Positions 22,014-43,246 of a stretch of 64,000 nt of DNA are shown here, in pieces (positions within the stretch are counted from its first letter, which is position 1; the number at the start of each line of letters is the position of its first letter). Source of the stretch: Micractinium sp. NFX-FRZ (taxonomy: Eukaryota > Chlorophyta > Trebouxiophyceae > Chlorellales > Chlorellaceae); contig JAPTJF010000015.1 in NCBI GenBank assembly GCA_029339195.1, forward strand, positions 186,001 through 250,000, written 5' to 3'. The notes beneath the pieces are model-generated. The model saw only the letters and a list, made by a program, of their open reading frames with translations, ran no database searches and was not told where the DNA came from. Position numbers and translations under genes: made by a program.

Positions 22014-25000
22014 ATGGATGGCGTTGCACACGTGAAGAAGCAGAAGAAGAAGCAGGCGAAAGGTGAGCGGAAGGGCATGGTGAAGAATTGGGGGACCAAG
22101 GCAGCCGAGTCTGCGCGCATGCAGCTGCTGGCTGTGCATGGCGGCTGGCTCGAGAAGCGCTCGCCCCCCCTCCCACCTGCAGCAGCGGAGGCACAACCAA
22201 ATGGGCACGATGTAGAGCGGCAACAACAGGTGGCGCAGCAGAAGAAGAAGCGCAAGCTGGCAGCTGGCGGCGGCGCGGCGGCAGCGGCGGCGGCAGATGC
22301 AGCAGACGACGGCGGCGGCGATGCGCATCCAAGCGCAGCAGCGGCGCCCGCAGCGCAGCATCCAGCAGCAGCAGCAGGAGGAGCAGCAGAGGAGCGGGAC
22401 AACCCGGCGCCGGCAGCCAAGAAGCAGAAGGGGCCTGGGGGGGCGGAGGTTGAGCGGCAGACGGCGGCGGTCAGCGGGATCATGTCCCGCCAGACGTTTG
22501 ACCAGCTAGACTTGACGGACAACACCAAGAAGGGGGTGGCCGACATGGGCTTCACATACATGACGGAGGTGCAGGCGCGCACCATCCCGCAGCTGCTGCT
22601 GGGGCGCGATGTGCTGGGCGCAGCCAAGACGGGTGCGTGGGGTGTGTGTGTGGTTGGGTGGGTACCATGTGGGCTGAGAAGGGTGGTGGTGGCGGTGGTG
22701 GGCATGGGGTGCTCGGAGGGGCAGCGCTCAGTGGACAGGCTGCCTGTTGCAGCCAGGCTCCAATGCATGCTGTGATGTGGGGCTGACTGGCCTCCCACGG
22801 TGCCCTGCACCCAGCTGTGACCCTTACTCCCACCCCCTCCCTGCGTCCCCCGCCCCGCTCCATGCTCCGCCAGCATCCCTCTCTCCCCTGCCGCACCCTC
22901 CTGACCCCCTCCTGTCCTCCGGCAATGCCCTCTTTCCCCGCCCCGCAGGCTCCGGCAAGACGCTGGCCTTCCTCATCCCCTGCGTCGAGCTGCTGTACCG
23001 CGCCAAGTTCATGCCGCGCAACGGCACGGGGGCCATTGTCATCTCGCCCACCCGGGAGCTGGCGCTGCAGGTGGGGCAGGAGCAGCAGCAGCAGCATGTC
23101 CCTGGGCCCGACCGCAGTGGTTGTTGTTCCTATGGTGTTGCCAGCCCACCTGCCATGTGTGCGAGCCGGTCCGGCAGCTGGGGCCGGTGAGGAAGAGAGC
23201 GGGCAGTCCCGGGGTGTCACATGTAGCCTGGATCCCCAGCACGGGTTGACCTCCCCCTTTGCTGACTCCCCCTCCCTCCCTCCCTCCATCTGCCACCCCA
23301 CGTGCTCCCTCAGATCTACAACGTGGCTCGGGACATCATGAAGCACCACACACAGACGCACGGTGGGCGGGCTGGGCGCGGGCGGGGGGTGGGGTGCGGG
23401 GCCGGCCCGGGCTGGTTCTTGTCTGTTTCCAATTGCTGGTGTGAGCTGGCGGGTGTTCAGGCGGGTGCAACCCAGCAGCAGGGCCCCTGCATGGTGCCAT
23501 TTCAAGACAGTCTTTGCTGCGCTAGGCAGGCAACGAAACGAGCTTCCCTATGGCGGCCAGCAGAGTTTAGCACACCTGTGTACTAAACACAGCACCCCAC
23601 GTGCTCTCCCGCTGCCGCTGCAGGCCTGGTGATGGGCGGCGCCAACCGGCGCACCGAGGCTGAGCGGCTGATCAAGGGTACCAACCTGCTGGTGACCACG
23701 CCCGGGCGGCTGCTGGACCACCTGCAGAACACCAAGGGATTTGTGTACCGCAACCTGGCCTGCCTGGTGAGCCAGGGAGGAGGGGACAGCGGTACTTTCC
23801 GTGACAAGAAGGAAGCATGGAGCATGTTTGGTCAACAATGCAGCAGCTGGCTTTTGGGCCAAGGCATGCTTGGCCCCTGCATCCAGACTGTGTTTGACAT
23901 TTGCTTGTTTGTGTGTGCAGCATGCCTTTCTAACGCCTGGCTGCCCCTGCCCCTCCCCCCTCTGGCGCCAGGTGATTGACGAGGCGGACCGCATCCTGGA
24001 GATTGGGTTTGAGGAGGAGATGCGGCAGATCATCCGCTTGCTGCCCAAGGACAGGCAGACCATGCTGTTCAGCGCCACGCAGACAACCAAGGTGTGACGA
24101 GGGGGGGAGGGGGGGCACTGTACAGGACAGGATAGCAATGCCAGTGATGCAGCCGAACGCACTGGTCGGCCGCACCAAATGCGCTGCCCTGCCCAAGCGG
24201 GTCCTCACAACGGGAGGCGCATCGGCCTCCCGAAAGTAAACATGCTGCTGCCCCTCCCTCGCCCCTCCCCCCTCCGTGTGTGTGTGTGCAGGTGGAGGAC
24301 CTGGCGCGTCTGTCGTTCAAGCGCAAGCCGCTGTACGTGGGCATCGACGACTCGCAGGTGCGCTGAGCTGGCGGCGCTGAGCTGGCAGTGGCACACGCGT
24401 TGATCCCTTCTGGCTGCTGGGCGAAGCAGCCAGCTTGGCCCACGCATACATGCCGCGTGCGGCAGCAACAAGCGCTGATGCCTGGCCGGCCCCTCCTCGC
24501 CCTCCCCCGCAGGCTGTGGCCACTCGCGAGGGTCTGGAGCAGGGCTACTGCGTCGTCCCCGCAGACAAACGCTTCCTCCTGCTCTTCACATTCCTCAAGA
24601 AGAATGCCAGCAAGAAGGTGGGCGGCTGGGTGGCCTCGTGCGGGGGGCTGGCAGGGTGCGGCCATCCCTCCAGGCCTTGGGCCCATGCCTCGGCACGCCT
24701 GGGAACTCACAGACCGAGACCCAAGCCTCAAACCAACACGCAATTCGACTGCAGGTCGTGCTGGCTGCTCCACCTGCACATCTGCCGATGTCTTTTCTGA
24801 GCCGCTCAACCTCCCTTCTTTCCAACAACTACCCCCCACACTCCCTGCCACCCCCACCCCCCGCTGTAGGTCATGGTCTTCTTCTCCTCCTGCAACTCTG
24901 TCAAGTTCCACGCCGAGCTCCTCAATTACATTGACATCCCCGTGGCAGCCATCCACGGCAAGCAGAAGCAGGCCAAGCGCACCACAACCTTCTTCGAGTT

Positions 25001-27503
25001 CTGCCAGGTCAGCCAGCAAGGGCGCGCAGGTGCTGTGTGCGTGCCTTGCGTTCTGTGCAATTCGATTTCCAGCTGGGATTGCCAGCTTAGGGCCGGAACC
25101 GGGGGAGGGTGGAAGGGAGGGAGGGCGGGGATGCCGGGCTGGGGTGCACACTTGCGGTGTGAAGCATGACACCGCAACTCCCCTGCCTCTGCTCTGCAGC
25201 CACCCAGCCCTGCCGCCGCATTCTGCACCCCAACTCACCCCCCTTCCTGCCTCTCTCGCTTGCTGGCTGCAGGCGGACAGCGGCATCCTGCTGTGCACAG
25301 ACGTGGCGGCACGCGGCCTGGACATCCCCGCCGTCGACTGGATCATCCAGGTGGGTGGTGGGGGGTGGAGCGACAATGGTGGGAGGGTGGGGGTAGGTGG
25401 AACGAGAGGTGGGGAAGGTCGGCCAGCTGAGGACGCAGGGCAGGGCGGCGTGCCTCAGCCAGCCCAGCCAGCCCACCCAGCCCCCTACCTGCCTACCTGC
25501 CTGCGCCCTCCCTCCCCTCCGTCCCCATGTCGCCGCCGTCCTTTGCCCTCACTCACCCTCCTTCGAATCCCTGCCCTCCACCTGTTCCCCCTGGCTGCAG
25601 TACGACCCCCCGGATGACCCCAAGGAGTACATCCACCGCGTGGGGCGGTGAGCGGCGGGGGCGGGGGCTGCTTGGGGGTTTCTGGAGTGGTGTGGGCATC
25701 AGAAGATGGGGAGGGGCGGGCTGGAGGCGGGCACGCCCCGAGGGAAGGGGGGCCGTGAAAGTGCTGTTCTGCCACTGTCGTTGCAAGTGCATGCATGTGC
25801 GCGCCGATGCACTCAACATCATGCACCACCATGCACCGTGCACGGTGCATTTATGGGCTCAAGGGATGAGCATAATGTGTGCCGGGTGACGACATCCCCA
25901 ACTCAAGGATCAACCATCAGAGGCGGCGGCGCCCCCCCGCGCTGCGGGGCGCGGGCACACGCCCCCCCGCAGCACGGGGCGCGGGCGCTCAGCGCTGCTG
26001 ACACCCCGGGTTTCCGACGGCACGCACATGACACTTCCCACACACACGCATGCACCTGCACACACGCTCACACGCACACCACTCCACGCACCGCCTGCCC
26101 CAGCCCTGCCCACATGCTTCCACACGCACCCTAGCTGCTTCCCCCGCGCCCCGCCTCCCTCACCTCCCCTTCCCCCCCAACCCCACTTTGTCCCTCCTGC
26201 AGTACCGCGCGCGGACGCAGCGGGCGTGGGCGCGCTCTGCTCATGCTGCTGCCCGAGGAGCTGGCCTTCCTCAAGTACCTCAAGGCAGCAAAGGTGCGTG
26301 GCGGTGTGCTGGCGTGCTGTTGTTGTGGGCCCAGTATGTAGCTGTTATCTGCATCCTCCCTCCGTTTGGGTGCACTCCTCATTATTACCACTATGTTGAT
26401 TGCAGGCCCCTTTGCACAGGGCATTGTACAGCCTACCAGCTTGCAAGCGCAGCACCATGCGTACCATTCCGTCATCACCAAGTGAATCCCGCCCTGCCCC
26501 TCTTGGTGCAGGTCCCCCTGAACGAGTACGAGTTCCCCACCAGCAAGCTGAGCAACGTGCAGAGCCAGCTGGAGCGGCTGGTGGGCAAAAACTATTACCT
26601 GCACCAGTCCGCCAAGGAGGCCTTCCGGTGGGTGGGCCAGACAGAGCCGAGGACAGGAAGGGAGGCAGGCAGGCATGTGTGTGTGTGGGATGTGGGGTGA
26701 AGCTGGTGGCAAGAACTGCATCAGTCCCCAGAGGTGGCCCTCCGGTGGGGGGGAGGGAGGAAGGGGGAGAAACGGCAGCCGGGAAGTGGCGCAGCACGGC
26801 AGACAAGACCACACCCTTGCCCCCCCCTGCCTGCTGCTTCACCCCCCGCCTCTCACCCACCCCAGCCAACCCCTCCCCTCGTCTTCCTGTTCCCCTGGAC
26901 CCCGCAGCTCCTACATTCCTGGCCTACAACGGACTTTTTGCTTGCTTCCCCCCGCTGCCCCCGCAGCTCCTACACCCTGGCCTACAACTCCCCCCACCCC
27001 AGCCAACCAACTTTCTTTCTTCTCAACCCTCTGCCCCCGCAGCTCCTACATCCTGGCCTACAACTCCCACCACCAGAAGGACACGTTCAACATTCACTCA
27101 CTGGACCTCAAGGCCGTGGCCCGCTCATTTGGCTTCCCCACCCCACCGCGCGTCAACATCAACATCGAGAGCAAGGCGGCGCACACGCGCAAGGCGCAGA
27201 AGGGGGCGGGCCAGGGCGCAGACTATCGGCGAACAAAGTCGGGTGGGTGGGCTGCCACCAACCGAGGTGCTTGGCTTGAGTGAGGGTGAGGGGCGGTGCG
27301 CAGTACTGGCTGTGTGCACACAGCGGCGGCCCGGCAGCTCACCATCACCGCCCCTGTAACTTGCACGTGTGCCCCCGCCCGCCTCTCACGACGCCTCCCA
27401 TCACTCCGCCCGCCCCTCCTCCCCCGCAGGCCACAAGTTCAGCGCCGACAACCCATACGGCAAGCGGCCAGCGGGGGACAACCGCCAGTTTGTGCGGGTC
27501 TGA
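22014..27503 (+). CDS. HAS1: DEAD-box RNA helicase HAS1/DDX18 (plant RH27/RH51 group)
   Basis: Fourteen exons encode about 655 residues: 22014-22632, 22949-23070, 23314-23362, 23624-23766, 23972-24091, 24292-24357, 24513-24617, 24870-25007, 25273-25350, 25601-25647, 26203-26293, 26512-26627, 27043-27242, 27430-27503. A Lys/Gln/Ala-rich N-terminus precedes the core. Visible motifs are Q region (TFDQLDL), I (AAKTGSGKT), Ia (PTRELAL), Ib (TPGRLLDHL), II (IDEADRILE), III (FSATQT), IV ([13 protein letters not shown]), V ([11 protein letters not shown]) and VI (YIHRVGRTARG). A C-terminal YILAYNSH / FGFPTPPRV segment is typical of DDX18. HAS1 unwinds pre-rRNA-snoRNA pairs during large-subunit assembly in the nucleolus. 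A 120-nt stretch of exon 1 looks like an in-frame intron. Exon 12 and 13 edges are duplicated in intron 12. Confidence 0.95.
26901..27067 (+). repeat. Three tandem copies of the HAS1 exon 13 acceptor and start
   Basis: CCCCGCAGCTCCTACA followed by CCTGGCCTACAAC occurs at about 26901, 26961 and 27036. Each copy has a complete acceptor; only the third continues into coding sequence. Confidence 0.92.
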
Positions 27504-27717
27504 TTGCAGCGCACCTGCCGGCCGTCGGCCACGCCCTGCGGGCGCCACGTGTGCAGCGGCCTGCACTCTTCACCGCTCCGCTCCCCTTGGCTGCTCATCT
27601 GCTATCACTTGTCCCTCAACTTCGACTGTATGAGCACTCAATCAACAGGCTGCATGGCGCACACACAGCCACGTACACGCTGCCCCAGCCTCCTCATACG
27701 ATCAATTGTTCATCACC

Positions 27718-27722
27718 TGTAA
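27718..27722 (+). terminator. TGTAA polyadenylation signal of HAS1
   Basis: TGTAA lies 215 bp after the stop codon of the helicase. Confidence 0.55.
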
Positions 27723-27761
27723 CCTCCTCATGGGGCTGCACACCGGCAGCAGGCTACATCG

Positions 27762-27766
27762 TTACA
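27762..27766 (-). terminator. TGTAA polyadenylation signal of fibrillin gene (minus strand)
   Basis: TTACA on the plus strand reads TGTAA on the minus strand, 380 bp beyond the fibrillin stop codon. Confidence 0.5.
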
Positions 27767-28145
27767 GTGGGAATGGCAGACGGGACCAGGGCGTCCACCG
27801 GCTAGCCATCTTTTCTCTCCTCAAAAACGCAAGGACACAATATCGGGATGAAAGCAAATTAATTGTAGTGGCACTGTGGAGGGGCGGGGCGGTGGGGTGG
27901 GGTGCGGTGGGGTGGGGTGGGGCGGCGACAAACATGCGCCGGATTCTCGTCGCAGCGCACTGGCCATGCCAGGCGGCGCTGCCACCCTCAGCTATGCTCT
28001 GCGCATGCGCCCACAGCCCAGCAGGCCCAGCCACACACGGGGCTTCTTGACCACCCCTCCTCGCCATCCTCGATACATAGGGAGCGCAAGAACGCCGCCC
28101 GGCCGCGCCCAGCCCGGCCCGGCCAGGCCAGGCCAGCCTGCTCCT

Positions 28146-31100
28146 CTACTTGCGCCGGGACGCGGTCTCCAGCTGCTTCAGCACGGCCCGGGCCTCCGCC
28201 ACCGCCGCCGCCGCCTCCTTCTCCTCCCCCTTCAGGCCCTCCACCCGCTCAGCCGCCGCGGCAAAGGCGCCCATGGCCTGGTCAATCAGCCCGCGCGCCT
28301 GGCCGGCCTGCTTGAGCAGGTCAGAGGCAGCCTTGGCGGCCTCGCTGCACAGAGACAGATGGGCAGAAGGGCACATACACGCGGGGGGGCACAAAGGCTG
28401 TCAGGCACAGGGGCAAGGGCACACATGAAGGGGGCACGCAGGCGGGCTTTCAGGCACAGGGACAGCCGCACAGGGGCGTACAGGTGCACGAGCGGGCACG
28501 CAGACGCAGCAGGGGGCACAGGTGCGCACAGTGGGCAGCCGCAGCGCAGGCTTGGCTGCCAAGCACGCAGGCCAGCAGCGGTGGCAGCAGGGGAGCCTCC
28601 GAGGTGCGGCACCCCACAGCCACACCTGTGCCCTGCTCTTGCCCCCGCCCTCTCTGCGCCCCTGTGCCCCCGAGTCCCTGCTTGTGGCAAAGCCCCTGCC
28701 CCCGCCCTTGCCCGCCCTCGCTCACTTGGCCACCGCCGCCGCCTGCTTGGCCTCATCCACCGCCTCCCCCGCCTCGCTCTGCAGCTCCGTCAGCTGCGCC
28801 CGGGCAGCCTCCTTCAGCTCGGCTCTGCGGGGCAGGGCAGGGCAGGGCAGGGCAGGGCAGGGTGGGCAGGGCTGGGTGGGGGCAGGTCTGGGTGGGGAGA
28901 GAAGGGGACACACGTAGGGCAAGGGAGGGCCGAGACACAGAGCCGACACAAGCCTCCTTCAGCTCGGCTCCTTACAGCGCAGAGCAAGGTGAAGCAGGTA
29001 AGGTCCAGGCAAGGCGCGCTGTCGCCACAGATTAGCAAACACACAAGCGGGCAAGCACAGGCGCACTTCCACACGCAGGGGCAGTGCCCTGCTGGCGTTC
29101 CCCCGCTGGCAAGCAGGCAGCCCTTCCCCTCAGGCATGCGCCCTATGCGCTGCACTCACTGCTGCGCCAGCTTGGCCCTGCGCTCCTCCTCGGCGGCCGC
29201 CTTGGCCGCCGCCGCCGCCTCCTTGGCCGCCGCCGCAGCCTCGCGCGCCGCGCGCCTCTCCTCCTCTGCAGCCGCCTTGGCCGCCGCCCGCTCAGCAGCC
29301 ACCTCCTCGCGCGTCTTGCGGGCGGTGCTGCCCGTGCTCTGGGTGCCCTGGGCGGCGCGCCCCTGGGTGCCGCTCCTGCCGGTGCCGCTCTTGCCGGTGC
29401 CCTGCTGCTGCGCATACCGGCGCTCAGCCATGGTGGCCAGCCCCTCCTTGCGCCCGCCCAGCAGCTGCGTGCCCAGCAGGCCGCCGCGGCGTGCGGGGGG
29501 CGCAGCCTGCTCCTCCTCCTCCTCCTCCTCGGCGGCGCGCGCCTTGATGCGGCGGGTGCCAAAGGGGGAGCGCTTAGGGGGCGGCGCGGGCGTCTCCTCC
29601 TCCTCCTCAGCCTCGACCTCCTGCCACACATAGCACACGGTGAGCATTGTTTGCTGAGCTCAATCCGAGGCGGCATCGGAAGCCTTGGCAAGGCGCAGCA
29701 GGCCGCCCTGCCTGATCACTCCCGGCTCCAGACAGCAGCCGACCACAACTGTAGGGCGACGCGCTGAGCAACACAGGCGGAACACCTTTGCCCCCCGTCC
29801 TGCACCCACAGGCCGCGGCAGACGTAGCGGGCACCCCCCACTCCTCTCCTCTCCTCCCTCCCTCCCCTTCCCACCACCAGTTGATGGCATCTCAAGCAGA
29901 ACGGCATGCGGGCAAGCCAGCTCACCTCCTCCTCCACCACGCGGCGGAAGACGTAGAAGGATCCCTCCTGGTCCTCGCGGTCCTCGGGGGGGATGGCGCG
30001 CGCCACGCTGCGGTCACGCAAAGCGGGGCACAGGCACGGCAGAGCAGCGTGGGTGGCGCTCCGCCAGGCAGCAAAAAGCCCTGCTAACCACTGCACGCCC
30101 TGCCTGCATGCGTGAAGCCGCCACATAAAGCGGCGAGGCAGAGCATGTTCATGATGGAGGCACACACGCGCACACACATGCACACCAAGCACACCGAACA
30201 CCACACCCAGGCGCCCCACCCACCGGATGCGGTCATCCAGGTATGCAATCTGGATGACGCGCTGGGGCGGGCCGCCCTTGGCCTTGCCGTCCAGCTCGGG
30301 GAAGGTCAGCTGCGGGGGTGTGGGGCGTGTGGGGGAGGAGCCGGGGGGGCACACGTTGGTGCCACTTCACTCATCTCTCAGCTGAGCTGTCTTGTACGAC
30401 CAGGGCAGGAACCATATCCTTGACTTTGCGTTGCTTGGACCAGATGACGAGGGCGAAACATTGCGGAAGCAGGCGAGGGGGAGCAGATGCAGTGAGGGCA
30501 GGGCAGAGGGCCGCCCCACCTGGAAGGTGTCCCCCGACAGCGCCGAAATCTCGCCCTCCTGCCGCGCCCGCCCGGGGATGAAGCCCAGCGTCTTGTAGCT
30601 GATCTGCAGGAAAGCAGGGCGTGCTGTCACCCCAACCAGTGCACCTGGGGCAAAACATGTGCAGTAGATAAAACGCACACAACATGCCAGTATACACTGC
30701 ACAGCCAGCCCCGCCCGCACCCCCACTCTCTGTCCCCACCTTGCGGACATTAGGCTCCTCTGCGATCATCCACCCCACCCCACAACGACCCTCCAACCGT
30801 TCCATCCACCCCACCCCGCTTTCTGCCCACCTCATCATGCACATCTTGGGCTCCCCAAGTGCCTCTCCCGTCACCACTCCCAGCCCAGCCGCCCCACCTC
30901 CGCAGCGGTTATCAGTAGGCAGCACGAGGCTCCCCCCTCCCCCCGTACCTCGTTGATGCACACGTTGGGCTCCGAGATGCTCTGAGTGGCGCGCTGCCCG
31001 GGGAACACAGCGCGGCCCAGGGGCGAGCGGAAGGGGCCGCCGGCGGTCTGGGGCTTGGAGGCGTACAGCACCTGCGGTAATCAGTGAGGAAACCGTGGAT

Positions 31101-32315
31101 TTCAGGTGATTTGAGGGGTACAGCTTGGGTTGGAGAAGTGCGATGAATGCCTCATCTGGACTAAGGAGGCTGGCAGCACCTTCAGTGTGGAGGGGAGGGA
31201 GAAGTGAGGCTACAGCACCCGGCTTGCCCTCCCAAGCCACCTCTTTTTCCACGCCTCACACGTCCCTGTCCCCGCACGCCCTCCCACCCACCCTCCCTTT
31301 CTCTGCGTCCCCTCCCTCTCCACGCCTCTCTCGACCCCCACCCCATCCCTGCCCCCACCATGCGCATGCACACTCCTGAAGCCAAGCACGCAGCACTGCC
31401 GCCTGCCCACCTCGTACTCGCCAAACAGCAGGGGGGAGCGCAGCGGGTTGCGGGGGCAGTAGGCCTGCAGCTCCTCCACCAGCTCGGCAATCTGCTCGCG
31501 CTTGGCGGGGGAGGCGTTCAGCCCGCCATCCGTGCGCGCAGTCAGCTCCAGCAGGCTGTCCACCAGCGCCTGCAGGGTGGGGTGCAGGTGCAGAGGTGGA
31601 GCATACATGCTGTAACAGAAAGGAACACAGAGTTTGAACGTGAGTGCGCTCAGTTGGCCACAGCGGGGCGTCCACCAACTCCTGCAGGGTGGGGTGCAGA
31701 GGTGGAGCACACATGCTGAAGAGGGTGTGGGCTGTCTGAGCGTGAAAAGCGCTGGGTCAGCTCCCAACAAGCGGTCCGCCAGCTCCTTCAAGGACTGGGG
31801 GTGAGGTACGTTCGGCCCCAAGTGTTTTTTCCCCCCGAAAGTGCAGCGTTAGGCGGCTGGTGTGCTCAAGTCGCTCCCAGCAGAAGGCACGCTAGCCGGT
31901 GGCGAAGCAACCAGGGGCAGCGTCAAAGGAGCTCCTCCGGTTGTCATACAGCACGGCAGGGTGCATGGTTGCAGGCATTTGTTGTTCTAAGGTTCAGGTG
32001 TACGCTTCGCCAGTCGGCACTATCGAGTGCGGGTGGGTGGTGGCGGTGATACCTACGGCGGCCACCCGCCGGGCCAGGCGACAGCGCAGGGAGTTGTAGG
32101 CAACACAGGGAGACGACAACAGGTGCATCCCTCACACGCCGCACCTGTGCCTTGCTGGGCCCCGCCTTGGGCTTGCTGGGCGCAAAGAGGCCAAACAGCG
32201 CCTGCGGCTGCACTGCGCGGCGGCCAGCCGGCTGCCGCGCCCCCGCTGCGCTCGCCCGGCGCGGCTGGGCTGCCAGGGGCGCACGGCTGGCAATGGACTG
32301 GCTGGCAGACAGCAT
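28146..32315 (-). CDS. Plastid fibrillin (PAP/plastoglobulin family) with long Ala/Glu-rich helical C-terminus
   Basis: Nine exons give about 487 residues: 32315-32145, 31569-31411, 31071-30949, 30603-30520, 30309-30224, 30007-29926, 29620-29160, 28824-28726, 28344-28146. Exon 1 is a Ser/Ala/Arg-rich plastid transit peptide with a short hydrophobic stop (ALFGLF). Residues ~58-245 match the PAP/fibrillin domain: LVDSLLELTARTDGG, then NPLRSPLLFGEYEVLYASKP, a beta-barrel with FRSPLGR, SGDTFQLTFPEL and RVIQIAYLDD. Fibrillins coat plastoglobules and bind lipids in the chloroplast. The last ~240 residues are unusual: acidic runs, then Ala-rich charged helices (AAEEERRAAREAAAAAKEAA) ending in a coiled coil. 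Most fibrillins stop soon after the lipocalin-like domain. Exon 2 has three tandem acceptor copies, so its true start could be an upstream one. Confidence 0.85.
28831..28862. repeat. GGCAG repeat in fibrillin intron
   Basis: About six GGCAG units lie directly beside the exon 8 acceptor of the minus-strand gene. It resembles the array at 17784-17823. Confidence 0.8.
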
Positions 32316-32671
32316 TGTGTCTGAAAGTGCGGATGGAGCGGCCCGGGGGCGGGGGCACCCAGGTGGGTGAGAGAGCCTGAGGGGGAGGGTGTGCAGTGGG
32401 GCGGCTCGCTCTCAAAGCCGGCGATCCTTGCTCCACTGGGTCGCGAGAGTCGTGCAAGAAGCCCTGGGCGCAGCAGCGGGGCGCGATGCTGCCTCAATTC
32501 CAAGCGCTCAGCCACATCCTCGTGATGTGGCCCTGCTGTGCTTCTTGCTCAGCACGCCACGACCTTCAGCGCGACGGAAACACATGCTGGAGCATCGATC
32601 CAGCACCAGACCCACCTGCACAAGTCAGGGACCAGGTCGCTAGCAGGAGGGACAGCCTGGTGATCAGAGGA
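32316..32671. promoter_or_regulatory. Divergent promoter region between fibrillin and MCM4
   Basis: 356 bp separate the start codons of the two divergent genes. No certain core elements were seen. It follows from position that both promoters overlap here. Confidence 0.4.
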
Positions 32672-42250
<9,579 letters not shown>

Positions 42251-43246
42251 GCGGGCACGCAGTCGAGCCCAGCCAGAGGCGCCCTTACTGCACACGCCGC
42301 TCCCCTCCTTGATGCACGCGCTTCCTCCCTTTTAAACGACGCACCAGTAACAGCAGGCACAGCAGCAGCAGCAGCAGCCTGACGGCGGGGCGGCGGGCGC
42401 CTGCCTGTAGACTTACCCTGGATTGACGGCTGCACCGGCGGTGGTGTTGGAACATACACCCTGCAGTGCTGCGATTGCAATTGCTCCCCGGATAGCATCG
42501 CCCCCCGCCCCCCTTGCCACTCCCAACTGACAATGACACTCTTGACTTGTAAGGCTGCTGCACACGTGCCGGTCACCAGCAGGCTGTGCACATTGGAGGG
42601 CAAAGGAAGTGTGGCGCATGGTGTGTTGTGCAGAAGAAAATCCCCTACATTGAAAGGCAGGCAAGATTAACAGGGGAGACGACGAGCTTGGTCGCGGTGC
42701 ATTCTTTGCTGATGTGCGCCTCCATGTTTTTTCTGGGATGTTTAAACTCTGAGAGCATCGATCATACTGGAAGAGTGCATTCATCCCCCCACAGAATGGA
42801 GTGGGTGGTAGCAAGGAGCGGCATGAAGCAGAATTATGCGCCACCTGGCGAGAGGTGTGAACTCACCTGGGCTTCCCCTGCTCAGGGCTTGGATCAAGGC
42901 GGCCCCTTCCAGGGCATGAGGTGGCCTGGGCTGCAGCTCCCCTGGCCTGGTGGGCCCCGTCTGGTCCAGATCCAATTCTGGTCGCCAGCTGGACATGTGC
43001 ACCCAAGTGCCACCCAATTGGGGCACAGCGTCCGTCCAACCCACTAGAGGCATCCAGCCCCCAAGCAGCGCCCAACAGCTCTGATCATGGAGACATCGCC
43101 CCGATTTTCTGTGCTGGTGCTCTATTAAGAGAGCACCAAGAGAGCGAACTTGCCGTGCACCGTCGGTGGAGGTCTGAATACGTACAGGGCATTGCAGCGA
43201 ACGACAACGCAGTAAATTGGGCTGTCTGCAAGTCTTCCTCGACAGT
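42251..43246. other. 3' UTR of MCM4 and spacer
   Basis: No convincing gene is seen in about 1 kb. TGTAA lies at 42548-42552. The segment 42600-43240 has near-average base composition and no splice-supported coding stretch. Confidence 0.4.
42548..42552 (+). terminator. TGTAA polyadenylation signal of MCM4
   Basis: TGTAA lies 297 bp after the MCM4 stop codon. Confidence 0.5.

Larger units (their letters stand above)
27504..28145. other. Convergent 3' UTRs of HAS1 and fibrillin
   Basis: No gene is seen. Two poly(A) signals of opposite polarity lie only 40 bp apart (27718-27722 on plus, 27762-27766 on minus), so the transcripts probably end close together or overlap. A GGGGTGGGGT-rich tract is found at 27880-27925. 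Confidence 0.5.
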
